NCBI RefSeq assembly: GCF_001420715.1
Contig: NZ_LJJC01000004.1
Location: forward strand, 2,386,185 to 2,450,184
Direction: 5' to 3'
DNA from: Heyndrickxia shackletonii
GTDB taxonomy: Bacteria; Bacillota; Bacilli; Bacillales; Bacillaceae_C
Length of the DNA: 64,000 bases
The position numbers were made by a program, and so were the translations under genes. The notes below the pieces were generated by a model, which did no database searches, was not told the DNA's origin, and worked only from the letters and a program-made list of their open reading frames with translations. This document shows positions 24,662 through 32,658 of the stretch, piece by piece. How positions within the stretch are numbered: the stretch's first letter is position 1; each line of letters opens with the position of its first letter.

Positions 24662-26261
24662 AAATATCTACATAATATTTACTTTGCTTCATTGCTTGGC
24701 ACATCATAGCTGTAGCAATAACTAAGTCATCATGCAAATTAGCACCTTTTTTATTGCCCATTTTCCCTTTAACCTCTTGATAGATTTTCATTTCTTCCAG
24801 TGTCTCAACACATTCTATATTAATCATGCCTAATTCAAAGTTTTCCTTTAAATCATTTATGATTATCGGCTTCGTTGTGGTAGTGGTCATGAATCCAAGT
24901 TGAAGTTTCTTCTTACCCTTTTGGTCAAATATTTTCTGTTTCAATAGATTCAAATAACCATATTCCTTTCGTAACTTTTCAAGAAGAGGCAACCCATAAC
25001 TATTCCTTTCCACACAAATAAAGGCATAATTAAAATACCTGCCTAAACTGTTTACGATTTCCGCAAACTTGTAGACAGGAATTTCATTTGCATAGAATGA
25101 AGCCATTTGTTGACCATCAGCATTATAAATAGCCATTGTAGAATTATCTCCACCAGTACCCGAAGCAACGTCAACACCTGCATAATGTTTAATTCCCTTC
25201 TTAGGTAAATGGTAGATGAATAAACTATTATTAATATATGGCTTTAAAATGTCCGGCAATTCGTCATATATTTCCTTAGTTTCAAGTGGTGGTATGACGT
25301 TCTGTAACCTTTCTAATATTTTCTTAGTATCAAATACAGCATTATTACTTTCTGCAAATGCTTCATCTGGAGTAGTGGGAAATTCACGCATAAACTTTTC
25401 TAATGAATTTGTTTCTATATAATAACGTCTAAACATTAACTGTCTAAAAGTTGCCTTATATTTATCCCTAAGAATCCTTTCATCATGTTCAAGTTCATCA
25501 TATGTCAATCTCTTACCATGATTATGTAACTTGTACCATGTCTCGGCTTCATCAAATGAATGTTTAAATTGTTCACTATATGCTTTTGCAAGCCAACTGT
25601 AAAAGTGTGCTTTCCATACTGATTCCTTACCTCTGTATGCCTTAACAAACATTTCTTGATATACGTTATAGCCCATTGCTGTAGATTCAATAATGATCTT
25701 ACTATTTGGGTTCTTTGCAAGGGCAGGAATACTTGTAGCAATGATTTCTTCCTGGGCTTCATTTGGATATTTAGCCATTTCTGATAGATGAATTAATTCA
25801 AATGTGTTACCACTTATACTATCTTCACCGCCAGCAGTAGCAACTTGAATACGTGAACCATTATCAAAATATATTTCATCCCTGTTGCTAATTAACTTTT
25901 TAGGGAACAAATGAGAATACTTAGGGTTATCATGTGGAAGAGAGTTGTACATTTTATTGATACGTCTTAGTAAACTTTGTGTAACTTTATTATGGTGTGT
26001 CATCATTAAATAGTTTGTATCGGGCTTAGTACATGCGGAATACAACATATAAGCCAATGACCACGTTGTAAATCCTATCTGACGACCTTTCAAAATGATA
26101 TTATATTTAACCATTTCATTTGTGAATTGTTCCTGTTCAGGATTCAATGTAAAAGGTATAGTATCCCCATTATTATCAATAATCTTAATAAAATTCTTAG
26201 CAAACAATCGAAAGTCCTTCATGACCTTGTCCAATTTCTTATTTTTACTTTTAACCGCCAT
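24660..26261 (-). CDS. terL: Terminase large subunit
   Basis: A 533-residue packaging motor. The ATPase part has the Walker A-like IILKGRQIGFTTW near residue 55 and the Walker B block FELIHLSEMAK near residue 158. The nuclease part begins AGVDVASGTGGDNSTM near residue 368, with the catalytic Asp pair and a later HDDLVIATAMM. It cuts concatemeric DNA and drives it into the prohead. All visible motifs are intact. It follows the small subunit gene by 45 bases, across a terminator-like hairpin. Confidence 0.93.
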   Translation of the reverse strand: MAVKSKNKKLDKVMKDFRLFAKNFIKIIDNNGDTIPFTLNPEQEQFTNEMVKYNIILKGRQIGFTTWSLAYMLYSACTKPDTNYLMMTHHNKVTQSLLRRINKMYNSLPHDNPKYSHLFPKKLISNRDEIYFDNGSRIQVATAGGEDSISGNTFELIHLSEMAKYPNEAQEEIIATSIPALAKNPNSKIIIESTAMGYNVYQEMFVKAYRGKESVWKAHFYSWLAKAYSEQFKHSFDEAETWYKLHNHGKRLTYDELEHDERILRDKYKATFRQLMFRRYYIETNSLEKFMREFPTTPDEAFAESNNAVFDTKKILERLQNVIPPLETKEIYDELPDILKPYINNSLFIYHLPKKGIKHYAGVDVASGTGGDNSTMAIYNADGQQMASFYANEIPVYKFAEIVNSLGRYFNYAFICVERNSYGLPLLEKLRKEYGYLNLLKQKIFDQKGKKKLQLGFMTTTTTKPIIINDLKENFELGMINIECVETLEEMKIYQEVKGKMGNKKGANLHDDLVIATAMMCQAMKQSKYYVDI

Positions 26262-26276
26262 CTACTCACCTCCAAT

Positions 26277-26307
26277 AAAAAAAGGAGGACTAAATATAGT
26301 CCCCCCT
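26277..26307 (-). terminator. Hairpin with T-tract between terS and terL (element boundary 4)
   Basis: A ten-pair stem, GGGGGACTA against TAGTCCTCC with one G-T pair, then seven T on the minus strand. It overlaps the terS stop. A terminator between two subunits that must be made together is unexpected. Confidence 0.6.
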
Positions 26308-26705
26308 CAACTTAAATCTAAATCATCATCTTCCGTATCTTCTTCATCTTCAACACTTGTAAATGTTTGTGCTGCCAATTTTGCATTTGATTGTATATCC
26401 TTCTGCATAGACAAAAAGAGACGAATAGATTTCTCATCTCCATCCTTTGCCTTATCCGTAACTACTCTGTATATTTCATCAAAATCATTTGCAACTTTTG
26501 ATTCTAACAGTAACAATAATAAATTTTTATATTCCTGTGATCGTTCCCACCTATGAAAAGTGTTTAATGATTTCAAATCAACAACCTTTAGAAATTCTTC
26601 TTCTGATTTCTTAGGAATGGACTGATTGAATCTTATATCATGTTTCCATTTAAAGTATTCCTGTTTCTTATAGGATACATTTTGTAATGCTTGATAAATA
26701 TTCAT
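26307..26705 (-). CDS. terS: Probable terminase small subunit
   Basis: A 132-residue protein. An N-terminal helix-turn-helix-like region (YKKQEYFKWKHDIRFNQS, SLNTFHRWERSQEYK) is followed by KAKDGDEKSIRLFLSMQK, the A-x-x-GD-x-x-A/S pattern found in small terminase subunits of Bacillus prophages. The tail is very acidic (DEEDTEDDDLDLS). It would recognise the packaging site and recruit TerL, whose gene is next. Its start overlaps the preceding 47-residue ORF stop (TAATG). Confidence 0.75.
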   Translation of the reverse strand: MNIYQALQNVSYKKQEYFKWKHDIRFNQSIPKKSEEEFLKVVDLKSLNTFHRWERSQEYKNLLLLLLESKVANDFDEIYRVVTDKAKDGDEKSIRLFLSMQKDIQSNAKLAAQTFTSVEDEEDTEDDDLDLS

Positions 26706-26848
26706 TACTTATCACCTTCCATTTTGTCCATGATGGACAACGCTTCATCATACAATTTAAATTGGTTATCATTAATTTCCTTTAAATGTGCTACATTATC
26801 CTGTAATTCATTGATATGTAATTGAATACTATTAATAATTTGCTTCAT
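26705..26848 (-). CDS. Small coiled-coil peptide, 47 residues
   Basis: Reads MKQIINSIQLHINELQDNVA and continues to EALSIMDKMEGDK. It is predicted to be one long helix. A strong GGAGG site lies 6 bases before the ATG, and its stop overlaps the start of the small terminase gene, indicating translational coupling. Function unknown; a packaging or assembly accessory role is suggested only by position. Confidence 0.6.
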   Translation of the reverse strand: MKQIINSIQLHINELQDNVAHLKEINDNQFKLYDEALSIMDKMEGDK

Positions 26849-27061
26849 TATATATTCCTCCAATGATTATATTTGTGAATAGAAAAAAGGACAGTTCATA
26901 ATAAACCATCCTAAGAAAGATAAGATTTCCCCTTGAGGGGAAGGACTTACTTTGTAGCGATAGCGGAAAAGTTAGTCCCTAGGGGTGAATATTTTAAATC
27001 TACCCCCTTTTTTGGGCGACAAGCTCTATAAAGAGGTTTACGCTCATTTAGGGGGGTAAAA
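26849..27061. other. Non-coding region upstream of terS: candidate cos/pac packaging site
   Basis: 213 bases without a gene, richer in G and C than the rest of the element. It has palindrome-like CCCCTTGAGGGG, then CCCTAGGGG, and a pair ACCCCC...GGGGGGT at 26993-27057. Phages commonly carry cos or pac directly upstream of terS. No experiment can be read from sequence, so this is positional inference. Confidence 0.4.
26883..26912 (-). terminator. Hairpin with T-tract after the helicase (element boundary 5)
   Basis: Nine pairs (AGGATGGTT with AACTGTCCT), two of them wobble pairs valid only in minus-strand RNA, then six T. Confidence 0.65.
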
Positions 27062-28567
27062 CTATTTTTCTACCAATTTCATAACCTTCCATGCTGATTT
27101 ATATTTTTTCTTCTTACCTTCAAGTACACGACTTGTTTCAAATTGCTTAATGAAAAAATCAATATTACGTTCTCTTAATGCAGAATTTAAGCTATCTAAA
27201 CTCTTTAACAGTTTTCCATCCTGTTTGACATTGACTTTTTCAATCAGTTCCTTCCTGTCGCTTTTATTCAACATTACTTTTCCAACTACATTATCAAGAT
27301 AAGTTTCTAATTGGTTATTCTCGTATTCTTCCTCAATCACTCTGTATTGGTATCCGTCATATTCATCATAGAAACCAAATTTCCTTGCAATTACCTTGCA
27401 ATAACCAAAATCACCTTGACTTAACATAATATCTATTTCTGAACCATCAGTAAGACATTTAAAATACATTAAGTCATTTACCTTCTTAGTGCCTTTGTCT
27501 GATTCACCTTCTACAACATCATCATAAACAATGCTCCATTTATCATAATCTCTCGGATACTTCTCAATGTATTCCTGTACTGTATGTTTTCTTAAGAATC
27601 TTGCCATTTCAAGTTTCTTTGATAACTGTGTTTGAAATCCTCCAAGTGTTTGATTGTTTATTGTCTTGATGTAAAGATAAATGTGGTCATCTTTATTTTC
27701 CAGTCGTTTTCTACCTATACATTGAATAAGTGTTCCTGTATCGTTCACATCACAAACAATATGCTTTAAATCAGGATCAATAATATTCACACCAGCGTCT
27801 AAACAAGTTGTAGTTATAAGGATTTTTTCCTCGAACTGTTCTTTTAGTAGCATTTGATTTATTTTTTCTTCATCAACATATTTATAGTAATCTGCGTTTG
27901 ATTTACTGCAGTTGAATAAACAATGCTCCTTATATTTTTCATACAAATTGTACGCTTTCTTGGCAGATTGAATGAAAAATATTCCTTTATGATTTTTCTT
28001 AATAGCTTCCTCAATAAACTTTTCCAATGATTCATCTTTATTGAAAAAAGTTAATTCTTTTATAAAGCTAAAATCAATTGGTAATTCATAATCCTTTGTA
28101 TTCAATTTTTTATATTTTCGTATGTATTTTGTCATATAGTCACCAGTCGCAGACATGAAGATTCTTATTTTTTTATTTTGTTCAAGAATCCTATTTAATG
28201 AAATATCAGTTGTTTTATTAAACGAAGCGTCTGACATAAAATAATGGAACTCATCACAAACGATATATTTATAGGGTGTAAAGTCAAAACTTCCACCATT
28301 TTTATAAATTGCTTCGAGTTTCTGATATGTCATAATATGTATATTGTCGGTCTTTTTATCATGTTCAATTTCTAACTGAAACTGATTCACGCAATTAGTT
28401 CTATGTATGAGAAATAATATCTTTCTCTTATTTTTTTTTGCTCTTGCATAAAGGTTGTTTTTGATGAAGTAGCTTTTTCCTGCTCCTGTTCCTGCTTTAA
28501 TGGTGATAATATCGCCAGATTTCCAGCTTTTAATTTGTTCTATTGTTACTAATTCACTAACTCTCAT
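27062..28567 (-). CDS. SF2 (DEAD/DEAH-type) helicase of the element
   Basis: A 501-residue helicase. Motif I is IKAGTGAGKSYFI near residue 25, motif II is CDEFHYF near residue 105, and motif III is MSATGD near residue 140. Motifs V/VI appear as TTTCLDAGVNI and QCIGRKRL. It probably unwinds DNA for element replication, since no other replication initiator or polymerase is visible. A recombination or defence role is possible. The last 150 residues are unfamiliar. It is translated after the 57-residue ORF from the strong promoter at 28807-28834. Confidence 0.8.
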   Translation of the reverse strand: MRVSELVTIEQIKSWKSGDIITIKAGTGAGKSYFIKNNLYARAKKNKRKILFLIHRTNCVNQFQLEIEHDKKTDNIHIMTYQKLEAIYKNGGSFDFTPYKYIVCDEFHYFMSDASFNKTTDISLNRILEQNKKIRIFMSATGDYMTKYIRKYKKLNTKDYELPIDFSFIKELTFFNKDESLEKFIEEAIKKNHKGIFFIQSAKKAYNLYEKYKEHCLFNCSKSNADYYKYVDEEKINQMLLKEQFEEKILITTTCLDAGVNIIDPDLKHIVCDVNDTGTLIQCIGRKRLENKDDHIYLYIKTINNQTLGGFQTQLSKKLEMARFLRKHTVQEYIEKYPRDYDKWSIVYDDVVEGESDKGTKKVNDLMYFKCLTDGSEIDIMLSQGDFGYCKVIARKFGFYDEYDGYQYRVIEEEYENNQLETYLDNVVGKVMLNKSDRKELIEKVNVKQDGKLLKSLDSLNSALRERNIDFFIKQFETSRVLEGKKKKYKSAWKVMKLVEK

Positions 28568-28612
28568 TTAGTGACCTCCGATTATAGATAGATTTAGATA
28601 AAGAGATATTAT

Positions 28613-28786
28613 TTATTTCGTTTGTGTTTTATATTCATCAAGTGCCTTTTTGAGTGGCTCGTTAATTTCAAATAAACTAAAAATTTTCTTCGTCTTTGGA
28701 TCTTGTGCCACTGTAATATGGTGTATTTCCTTCGATTTTAGAAAATCAGATACACGCTTGTTGTAACAGAAAAAATAGTTCTTCAT
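28613..28786 (-). CDS. DUF5659-like small protein, 57 residues
   Basis: Begins MKNYFFCYNKRVSDFLKSK and ends EYKTQTK. The blocks YFFCYNKRVSDFLKSK and FSLFEINEPLKKALDEY match the small phage/plasmid proteins annotated as DUF5659 (Y-S-x-x-L-x-x-F-L...W/F-x-F-E). Function is unknown. It has an AGGAGG site and is first in the helicase unit. Confidence 0.6.
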   Translation of the reverse strand: MKNYFFCYNKRVSDFLKSKEIHHITVAQDPKTKKIFSLFEINEPLKKALDEYKTQTK

Positions 28787-28806
28787 AGGTAAATCCTCCT
28801 ATTTTT

Positions 28807-28834
28807 ATTATAGTCAAATTTGGTCAAAAGTCAA
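28807..28834 (-). promoter_or_regulatory. Strong sigma-A promoter of the helicase unit
   Basis: On the minus strand: TTGACT (28834-28829), 16-base spacer, TATAAT (28812-28807). The -35 is one of four TTTGAC copies in the adjacent repeat array. Confidence 0.75.
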
Positions 28835-28845
28835 ATAAAGTCAAA
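28813..28845. repeat. Four GTCAAA repeats overlapping the helicase promoter
   Basis: GTCAAA at 28813, 28823, 28830 and 28840, spaced 10, 7 and 10 bases. This looks like an operator array or iteron set. Near-helical spacing on one DNA face fits a regulator-binding site at the -35. Confidence 0.6.
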
Positions 28846-28855
28846 CTTATTTAAT

Positions 28856-28883
28856 AAAAAAGGGCAGGGTCATAATTGACCCC
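28856..28883 (-). terminator. Hairpin with T-tract (element boundary 6)
   Basis: GGGGTCA ATTA TGACCC with six T shortly after, on the minus strand. It ends the 28886-29701 gene. Confidence 0.7.
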
Positions 28884-28885
28884 AC

Positions 28886-29701
28886 TTATGCTTTGTATGT
28901 ATAAGAAATATAATTTTTAGATGTAAAAGCTAATGAGATTAATTGACTTCTTTCTGGGATACTCTTCTTTCCTATTTCATGACCTTCTCTAATACATTCC
29001 TTCCTTAAAGAAAACTGTTGCTTAGGTAATTCTAGTTTCCAATCAAAATATGGCTGAATTTCTTCAAGTTTAATATTTGATTGAAGAAAGCCATTTTCAT
29101 CAATCCATACTTTTTCATGTAATCCAAAGTATTTGATAATGTCGTAAAAATATTTACTATCCCTTTGTTTCAGAATGTCAATTAATTCTGTGTACTCTAA
29201 GATTTCAAGCCAATTAGTATGTATAGGGTTAAAATAACTACTGTAATATCCCTTAAAAGCTGTATCAACCGCTAACAGTAATTCCTTACCTTCTTGTGAC
29301 TTTGGTAAAGGAATATCATAATAACTCATAACCATGAGTAAAGTTGACATAGAATACTTTTTACCGTAGTTTTCACGACTAACACCTTTGTATAAGTTTA
29401 AATTCATACAAAAAGGGTTGTATGGGCTATTAGAATGTTCCTTTGATACATGGTTATCAAAACACTTCACATTCCTTGTAAAAGCCATATCAACCCCGAT
29501 AGTCGATAATTCAGTTTCAGTATGTATGTAAAAATCCTTAAAATTATAGAAGTAATTAACTTTCCAATTTTCATTTGTTATGTCGGTTAATAGATTGCAA
29601 GTTGCTAAGCTGTCTATATCATCACCTAGTATTAAATCATTTTTAACCTCAACGTTATTTGCCCAAGATGGACATTTTTCTTTGTAATATTCTTTCATCA
29701 A
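28886..29701 (-). CDS. Unknown element protein with DHH-phosphoesterase-like motifs
   Basis: A 271-residue protein that I do not recognise as a whole. Three blocks recall DHH-type phosphoesterases: LGDDIDSLATCNLL near residue 25 (motif I, acidic pair), STIGVDMAFTR near 67 (motif II Asp), and KCFDNHVSKEHS near 80 (a DNH variant of DHH). The rest has GVSRENYGKKYSMSTLLMVM. DHH proteins hydrolyse nucleotides, cyclic dinucleotides or single-stranded DNA. The third motif is not canonical, so activity is uncertain. It may belong to replication, or counter host signalling. Confidence 0.4.
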   Translation of the reverse strand: MMKEYYKEKCPSWANNVEVKNDLILGDDIDSLATCNLLTDITNENWKVNYFYNFKDFYIHTETELSTIGVDMAFTRNVKCFDNHVSKEHSNSPYNPFCMNLNLYKGVSRENYGKKYSMSTLLMVMSYYDIPLPKSQEGKELLLAVDTAFKGYYSSYFNPIHTNWLEILEYTELIDILKQRDSKYFYDIIKYFGLHEKVWIDENGFLQSNIKLEEIQPYFDWKLELPKQQFSLRKECIREGHEIGKKSIPERSQLISLAFTSKNYISYTYKA

Positions 29702-29932
29702 TTAGCGAAAGATTGAAAATCTCCCACTACCTTTTAATTATAAACATCCTATGACAACATTATTTGTCGTCATTAACCACATCTCACAAAATAGTGAAAT
29801 GCTTCCTCCTTTTATTCCTAGAGCATATTGTTTGAAGTGTTCATTTTTCTTCAAACGCTCATTCATGAAATAAAAGGAAGTGGTCATGACGAATTTCTAT
29901 ATCTGTTCACTGTTTCACCTCTCAATTCTTGA
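29702..29932. other. Non-coding region with nested inverted repeats
   Basis: 231 bases without a gene. The inner pair is GTTTGAAG (29830-29837) with CTTCAAAC (29849-29856). Around it lies CTTCCTCCTTTTATT (29802-29816) with AATAAAAGGAAG (29869-29880). An outer GTGAAA/TTTCAC pair encloses both. It could be a structured RNA, an origin of replication, or a regulator-binding region beside the Cro/CI-type gene. Confidence 0.4.
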
Positions 29933-30112
29933 TTATTTTTTATAGTTATCTATAAATTCTTTGTAAAGCTGTATCTTTTCTTCTGACATTAAACAGTCAC
30001 CTATTTCATAACGTGAAATTAATGACTGGCTGCAACCAATATATTTCGCTATTTTTTGCATACTAATTTTCTTATGTCTGCGTTTTAGAAAATAAATATC
30101 TCTGTCATTCAT
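29933..30112 (-). CDS. Small Cro/CI-type helix-turn-helix protein, 59 residues
   Basis: Starts MNDRDIYFLKRRHKKISMQK. The block ISMQKIAKYIGCSQSLISRY is a clear XRE-type helix-turn-helix, and EIGDCLMSEEKIQLYKEF completes the domain. A GGAGAAAAGAGG site precedes the ATG. It is the only phage-like repressor seen in the element and is a single bare DNA-binding domain. It may control the GTCAAA array or its own promoter. Confidence 0.75.
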   Translation of the reverse strand: MNDRDIYFLKRRHKKISMQKIAKYIGCSQSLISRYEIGDCLMSEEKIQLYKEFIDNYKK

Positions 30113-30134
30113 CCTCTTTTCTCCTTTTGATTAA

Positions 30135-30169
30135 ATAAAAGAACGCTCCCCATTTAAGAAGAACGTTCC
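30135..30169 (-). terminator. Terminator after the major capsid gene (element boundary 7)
   Basis: Eleven pairs between GAACGTTCTTC and GGGGAGCGTTC, with three wobble pairs specific to minus-strand RNA, then TTTTATTT. Confidence 0.75.
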
Positions 30170-30184
30170 TTGTTATGTAATGAA

Positions 30185-31060
30185 TTATTTACTTGCAACA
30201 GTTACAACTGCTACACCTTTCTTAGAACCTACTTTTAATGTTGCTTCAGCAATAACTTGACCTTTAATTGAATCACCCGTTTTTGCTAATGGCTCAAAGT
30301 GTGGCTCACGAAGATAGGCAAGATCAACATAGTTATCATTGAATACAACAATTTTGTCGGCTGGAACGTGTTTACTAAGTACAAAGTTTACAGTTCCGTA
30401 GTTTGTATTAATAGAATCTACAAGCAAGCCGAAAGAAGTAGTTACATGGTTATAACCATATTTGTCTTTGTAAATAGCGTCAATTTGTTCTTTAATGTCA
30501 GCATTTACAAAAGCATAAACTTGACCTTCTGCTAAATCTTGATTCCAAAGATTACGCATAACCTTTTTAACATCATCTTCTGTGACACTTCCTGTCACAC
30601 TTACAGCATTGGAAGGGTCAGCCATTTCAATTAATCCACTTAGTTGACGTTTGAAAGGTGCTGCAGAACCATCATTACGCAATCCATTGATGAATTTCTT
30701 TTCCATGTTAATTTTCAATTCAAGAAGGCGATCGTTTACTTCCTCTGCAAATTGAGTTGATTTCATTGCAATTGCTGTTCCTGAAATTTGTGCACCTTTC
30801 TTGAAGATTTCCAAAATGTTATTTAGTTCTGCTCTTGCTGATTCATAAAATACTGCAGTATCTTCACCTTCAACTGCGGATAAATCATCAGTTTTATCAA
30901 GTGTCTTTTCTCTCCATGTATAGACAGTAGACAATGCTTTCTCAATATTTCCTTTTGCCATTAACATTGATGTAAATGGTGTTGCTTGTACTCCGATAAC
31001 TGCAATTTCTTTCGCTAATGAAATTTGTTCTAATTCAGTAAAGTTCGTAGATTTAAACAT
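30185..31060 (-). CDS. Major capsid protein (HK97-fold, SU10/DUF5309-like)
   Basis: A 291-residue protein. The central helical region has QISGTAIAMKSTQFAEEVND and LLELKINMEKKFINGLR, the pattern of SU10-type/DUF5309 capsid proteins with the HK97 fold. The C-terminal half (DDVKKVMRNLWNQ, AFVNADIKEQID) fits the A and P domains. It follows a scaffold-like gene, as usual, and has an AGGAGAATT ribosome site. No prohead protease is encoded nearby, so the N-terminus may not be processed. Confidence 0.85.
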   Translation of the reverse strand: MFKSTNFTELEQISLAKEIAVIGVQATPFTSMLMAKGNIEKALSTVYTWREKTLDKTDDLSAVEGEDTAVFYESARAELNNILEIFKKGAQISGTAIAMKSTQFAEEVNDRLLELKINMEKKFINGLRNDGSAAPFKRQLSGLIEMADPSNAVSVTGSVTEDDVKKVMRNLWNQDLAEGQVYAFVNADIKEQIDAIYKDKYGYNHVTTSFGLLVDSINTNYGTVNFVLSKHVPADKIVVFNDNYVDLAYLREPHFEPLAKTGDSIKGQVIAEATLKVGSKKGVAVVTVASK

Positions 31061-31110
31061 AATATAAATTCTCCTTTAGCGTTTAGGTCGCTACCCAATA
31101 TTTTTAATAT

Positions 31111-31140
31111 AAAAAGCACTCCAACATATTGTTAAAGTGC
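31111..31140 (-). terminator. Hairpin with T-tract between scaffold and capsid genes (element boundary 8)
   Basis: Ten pairs between GCACTTTAAC and GTTGGAGTGC, three of them wobble pairs valid on the minus strand, then five T. It may set the scaffold to capsid ratio. Confidence 0.65.
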
Positions 31141-31143
31141 AAT

Positions 31144-31572
31144 TTACCCAAATAATTTACTTAATTTTGTTGCAATCATGCCTTTGGTATCATTCTTTTG
31201 TGCAAAGGTATCGTATTCATTTTGTTGCTTGTGATTGTCGGGGATATACCCTAGTGATACTTTAATATCATTTACAATACCTGTAAGTGATTCAATCACC
31301 GTTGTTAATTCGTCAGTATTCGTCACTTTGACGACACCTGCAAATTGTTCAAGTCCTGCTGATTTCAATTCGAATTGAATCTCTTTATCAAATAATTCCT
31401 GTTGTTTAGTTTGTAACGCTTTTTCTTCATCCGATAAATCTTTTGGTTTGAATTGTAATAATTCATCCCTTTCAGTAATGATAGGATTAAGTTCCTTTTC
31501 AACCCATTCATTCTTTGCGTTTTGAATTGCTTCATCTAGTTGTTCCTGTGTAAAACTGATTTCTTGTGCCAT
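31144..31572 (-). CDS. Probable scaffolding protein
   Basis: A 142-residue acidic, helical protein opening with ISFTQEQLDEAIQNAKNEWV and a charged coiled region (residues 20-75), then a small C-terminal region ending TKLSKLFG. Composition, length and position directly before the capsid gene fit gp20/scaffold-type proteins, which template prohead assembly and then leave. Confidence 0.75.
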   Translation of the reverse strand: MAQEISFTQEQLDEAIQNAKNEWVEKELNPIITERDELLQFKPKDLSDEEKALQTKQQELFDKEIQFELKSAGLEQFAGVVKVTNTDELTTVIESLTGIVNDIKVSLGYIPDNHKQQNEYDTFAQKNDTKGMIATKLSKLFG

Positions 31573-31583
31573 TTTGTGACCTC

Positions 31584-31862
31584 CTATTGATTAAATTTAA
31601 TTTCTACTCTACCCCTAGATAGGATAGGTTTATTATTAACACTGCCAGCAAACTCGAAAATAAATTCGTTCAATTCACTGGCAGGACTGTAATCGTAATA
31701 AAAAATACCCACATTCTCTTTGTGAGTATCATCTAATGGTATTTGTTCAATTTGTTCCTTTTTACTATTATAAATAGTCAATTTAAGGTCGATTGGATCG
31801 ACTGACTTTCCGTCAAATGTCTTAAAATGACACTGCAATCTTACTGTGTCCCCTTGTAACAT
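31584..31862 (-). CDS. Small beta-rich structural protein (Ig-like), 92 residues
   Basis: Starts MLQGDTVRLQCHFKTFDGKS, has LKLTIYNSKKEQI and ends FAGSVNNKPILSRGRVEIKF. The pattern is a beta sandwich like the domains used as capsid decoration or tail-tube additions. It sits between the repeat protein and the scaffold. The stop-start spacing of 0 bases to the upstream gene indicates one transcript. Function is inferred from fold-like pattern and place. Confidence 0.6.
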   Translation of the reverse strand: MLQGDTVRLQCHFKTFDGKSVDPIDLKLTIYNSKKEQIEQIPLDDTHKENVGIFYYDYSPASELNEFIFEFAGSVNNKPILSRGRVEIKFNQ

Positions 31863-32237
31863 CTAAATCACCTCCACAAATGAAGGATTTTCTATGTAAT
31901 AGCAACTAGATTGCCCCTCTATGGTGCTTAATTCGCAAACTGTTACATTAGGTATTATTTTAATTCTAACGTCAATTTCGCCATTTATAGGGCTTACAAA
32001 TGATGACAAGGAAATAGTAACGTTTTGTATTTCATTACCACTTTTGACTATTGCACCATTAATTGTTGATACATATGATTCAATTACTATCGTTTGTTTT
32101 TTCGGCACTTCTGCTTCTGAAACAAGATGATTAATAGCGGATATTAATTCAACTGTTTCATTCTTCAAATTTACTTCTTTATTGTGACTTGCGAGGGAGT
32201 TGATCGGGGAAATATACGAAACTACTTCAATTTGCAT
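31863..32237 (-). CDS. Five-repeat beta protein, possible virion decoration
   Basis: A 124-residue protein built from about five repeats of 23-26 residues: VVSYISPINSLAS, TVELISAINHLVS, VIESYVSTINGAIV, SLSSFVSPINGEIDV and a degenerate TVCELSTIEGQSS. No signal peptide or membrane helix. Short beta repeats in a head operon suggest a surface or decoration protein. I know no named family. It is coupled to the next gene, with no gap. Confidence 0.55.
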   Translation of the reverse strand: MQIEVVSYISPINSLASHNKEVNLKNETVELISAINHLVSEAEVPKKQTIVIESYVSTINGAIVKSGNEIQNVTISLSSFVSPINGEIDVRIKIIPNVTVCELSTIEGQSSCYYIENPSFVEVI

Positions 32238-32247
32238 AATCCATCAC

Positions 32248-32658
32248 CTACGCAATCGCAGGTACTTGTATTTTGTGCTTAATAGTTAATTGATCTCCTG
32301 CATTTTCAAAAGTAAAGGGTTGAAAACTTTCTACGCTGATTTCCTTATTATTACTGTTAAGGATGACTGATTTACTAATTGTTGCTGGAAGTGAAAAATC
32401 AGCACCAGCGAGAGTAATTGTTAATTCTAATGTTTGATTGCTTTCGACTTCTACATAGTCATAAATCGGTTCGTCAAAGTCATTGACACCTGTTTGTACT
32501 TGTTCTGTAGTTTTAGTATGTGTCCATTTAACCTTTGAACTATCGTATGTAAGTCGTTTAATTTCTCTATTTGTATCATTCCTTAGTGATACAGTTTTCC
32601 AATTAGATGTGATGTATGTTCTTAGTGCAATATAAGCGTCTTGAGTAACTTCAGCCAT
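32248..32658 (-). CDS. Element structural protein, 136 residues
   Basis: Starts MAEVTQDAYIALRTYITSNW and is rich in beta strands toward the C-terminus (SLPATISKSVILNSNNKEIS). The TGVNDFDEPIYDY segment matches a segment of the protein at 20208-20783. Probably part of the virion. It overlaps the holin-like gene by one base, so they are co-translated. Confidence 0.55.
   Translation of the reverse strand: MAEVTQDAYIALRTYITSNWKTVSLRNDTNREIKRLTYDSSKVKWTHTKTTEQVQTGVNDFDEPIYDYVEVESNQTLELTITLAGADFSLPATISKSVILNSNNKEISVESFQPFTFENAGDQLTIKHKIQVPAIA

Noticed and set aside
26095-26556. Plus-strand 153-codon ORF across terS/terL
   Set aside because: Ser-rich shadow of the acidic TerS tail and the TerL N-terminus; no ribosome site.
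28813-28845. GTCAAA repeats as a CRISPR array
   Set aside because: Units are 6 bases with 1-4 base gaps; there are no spacers.
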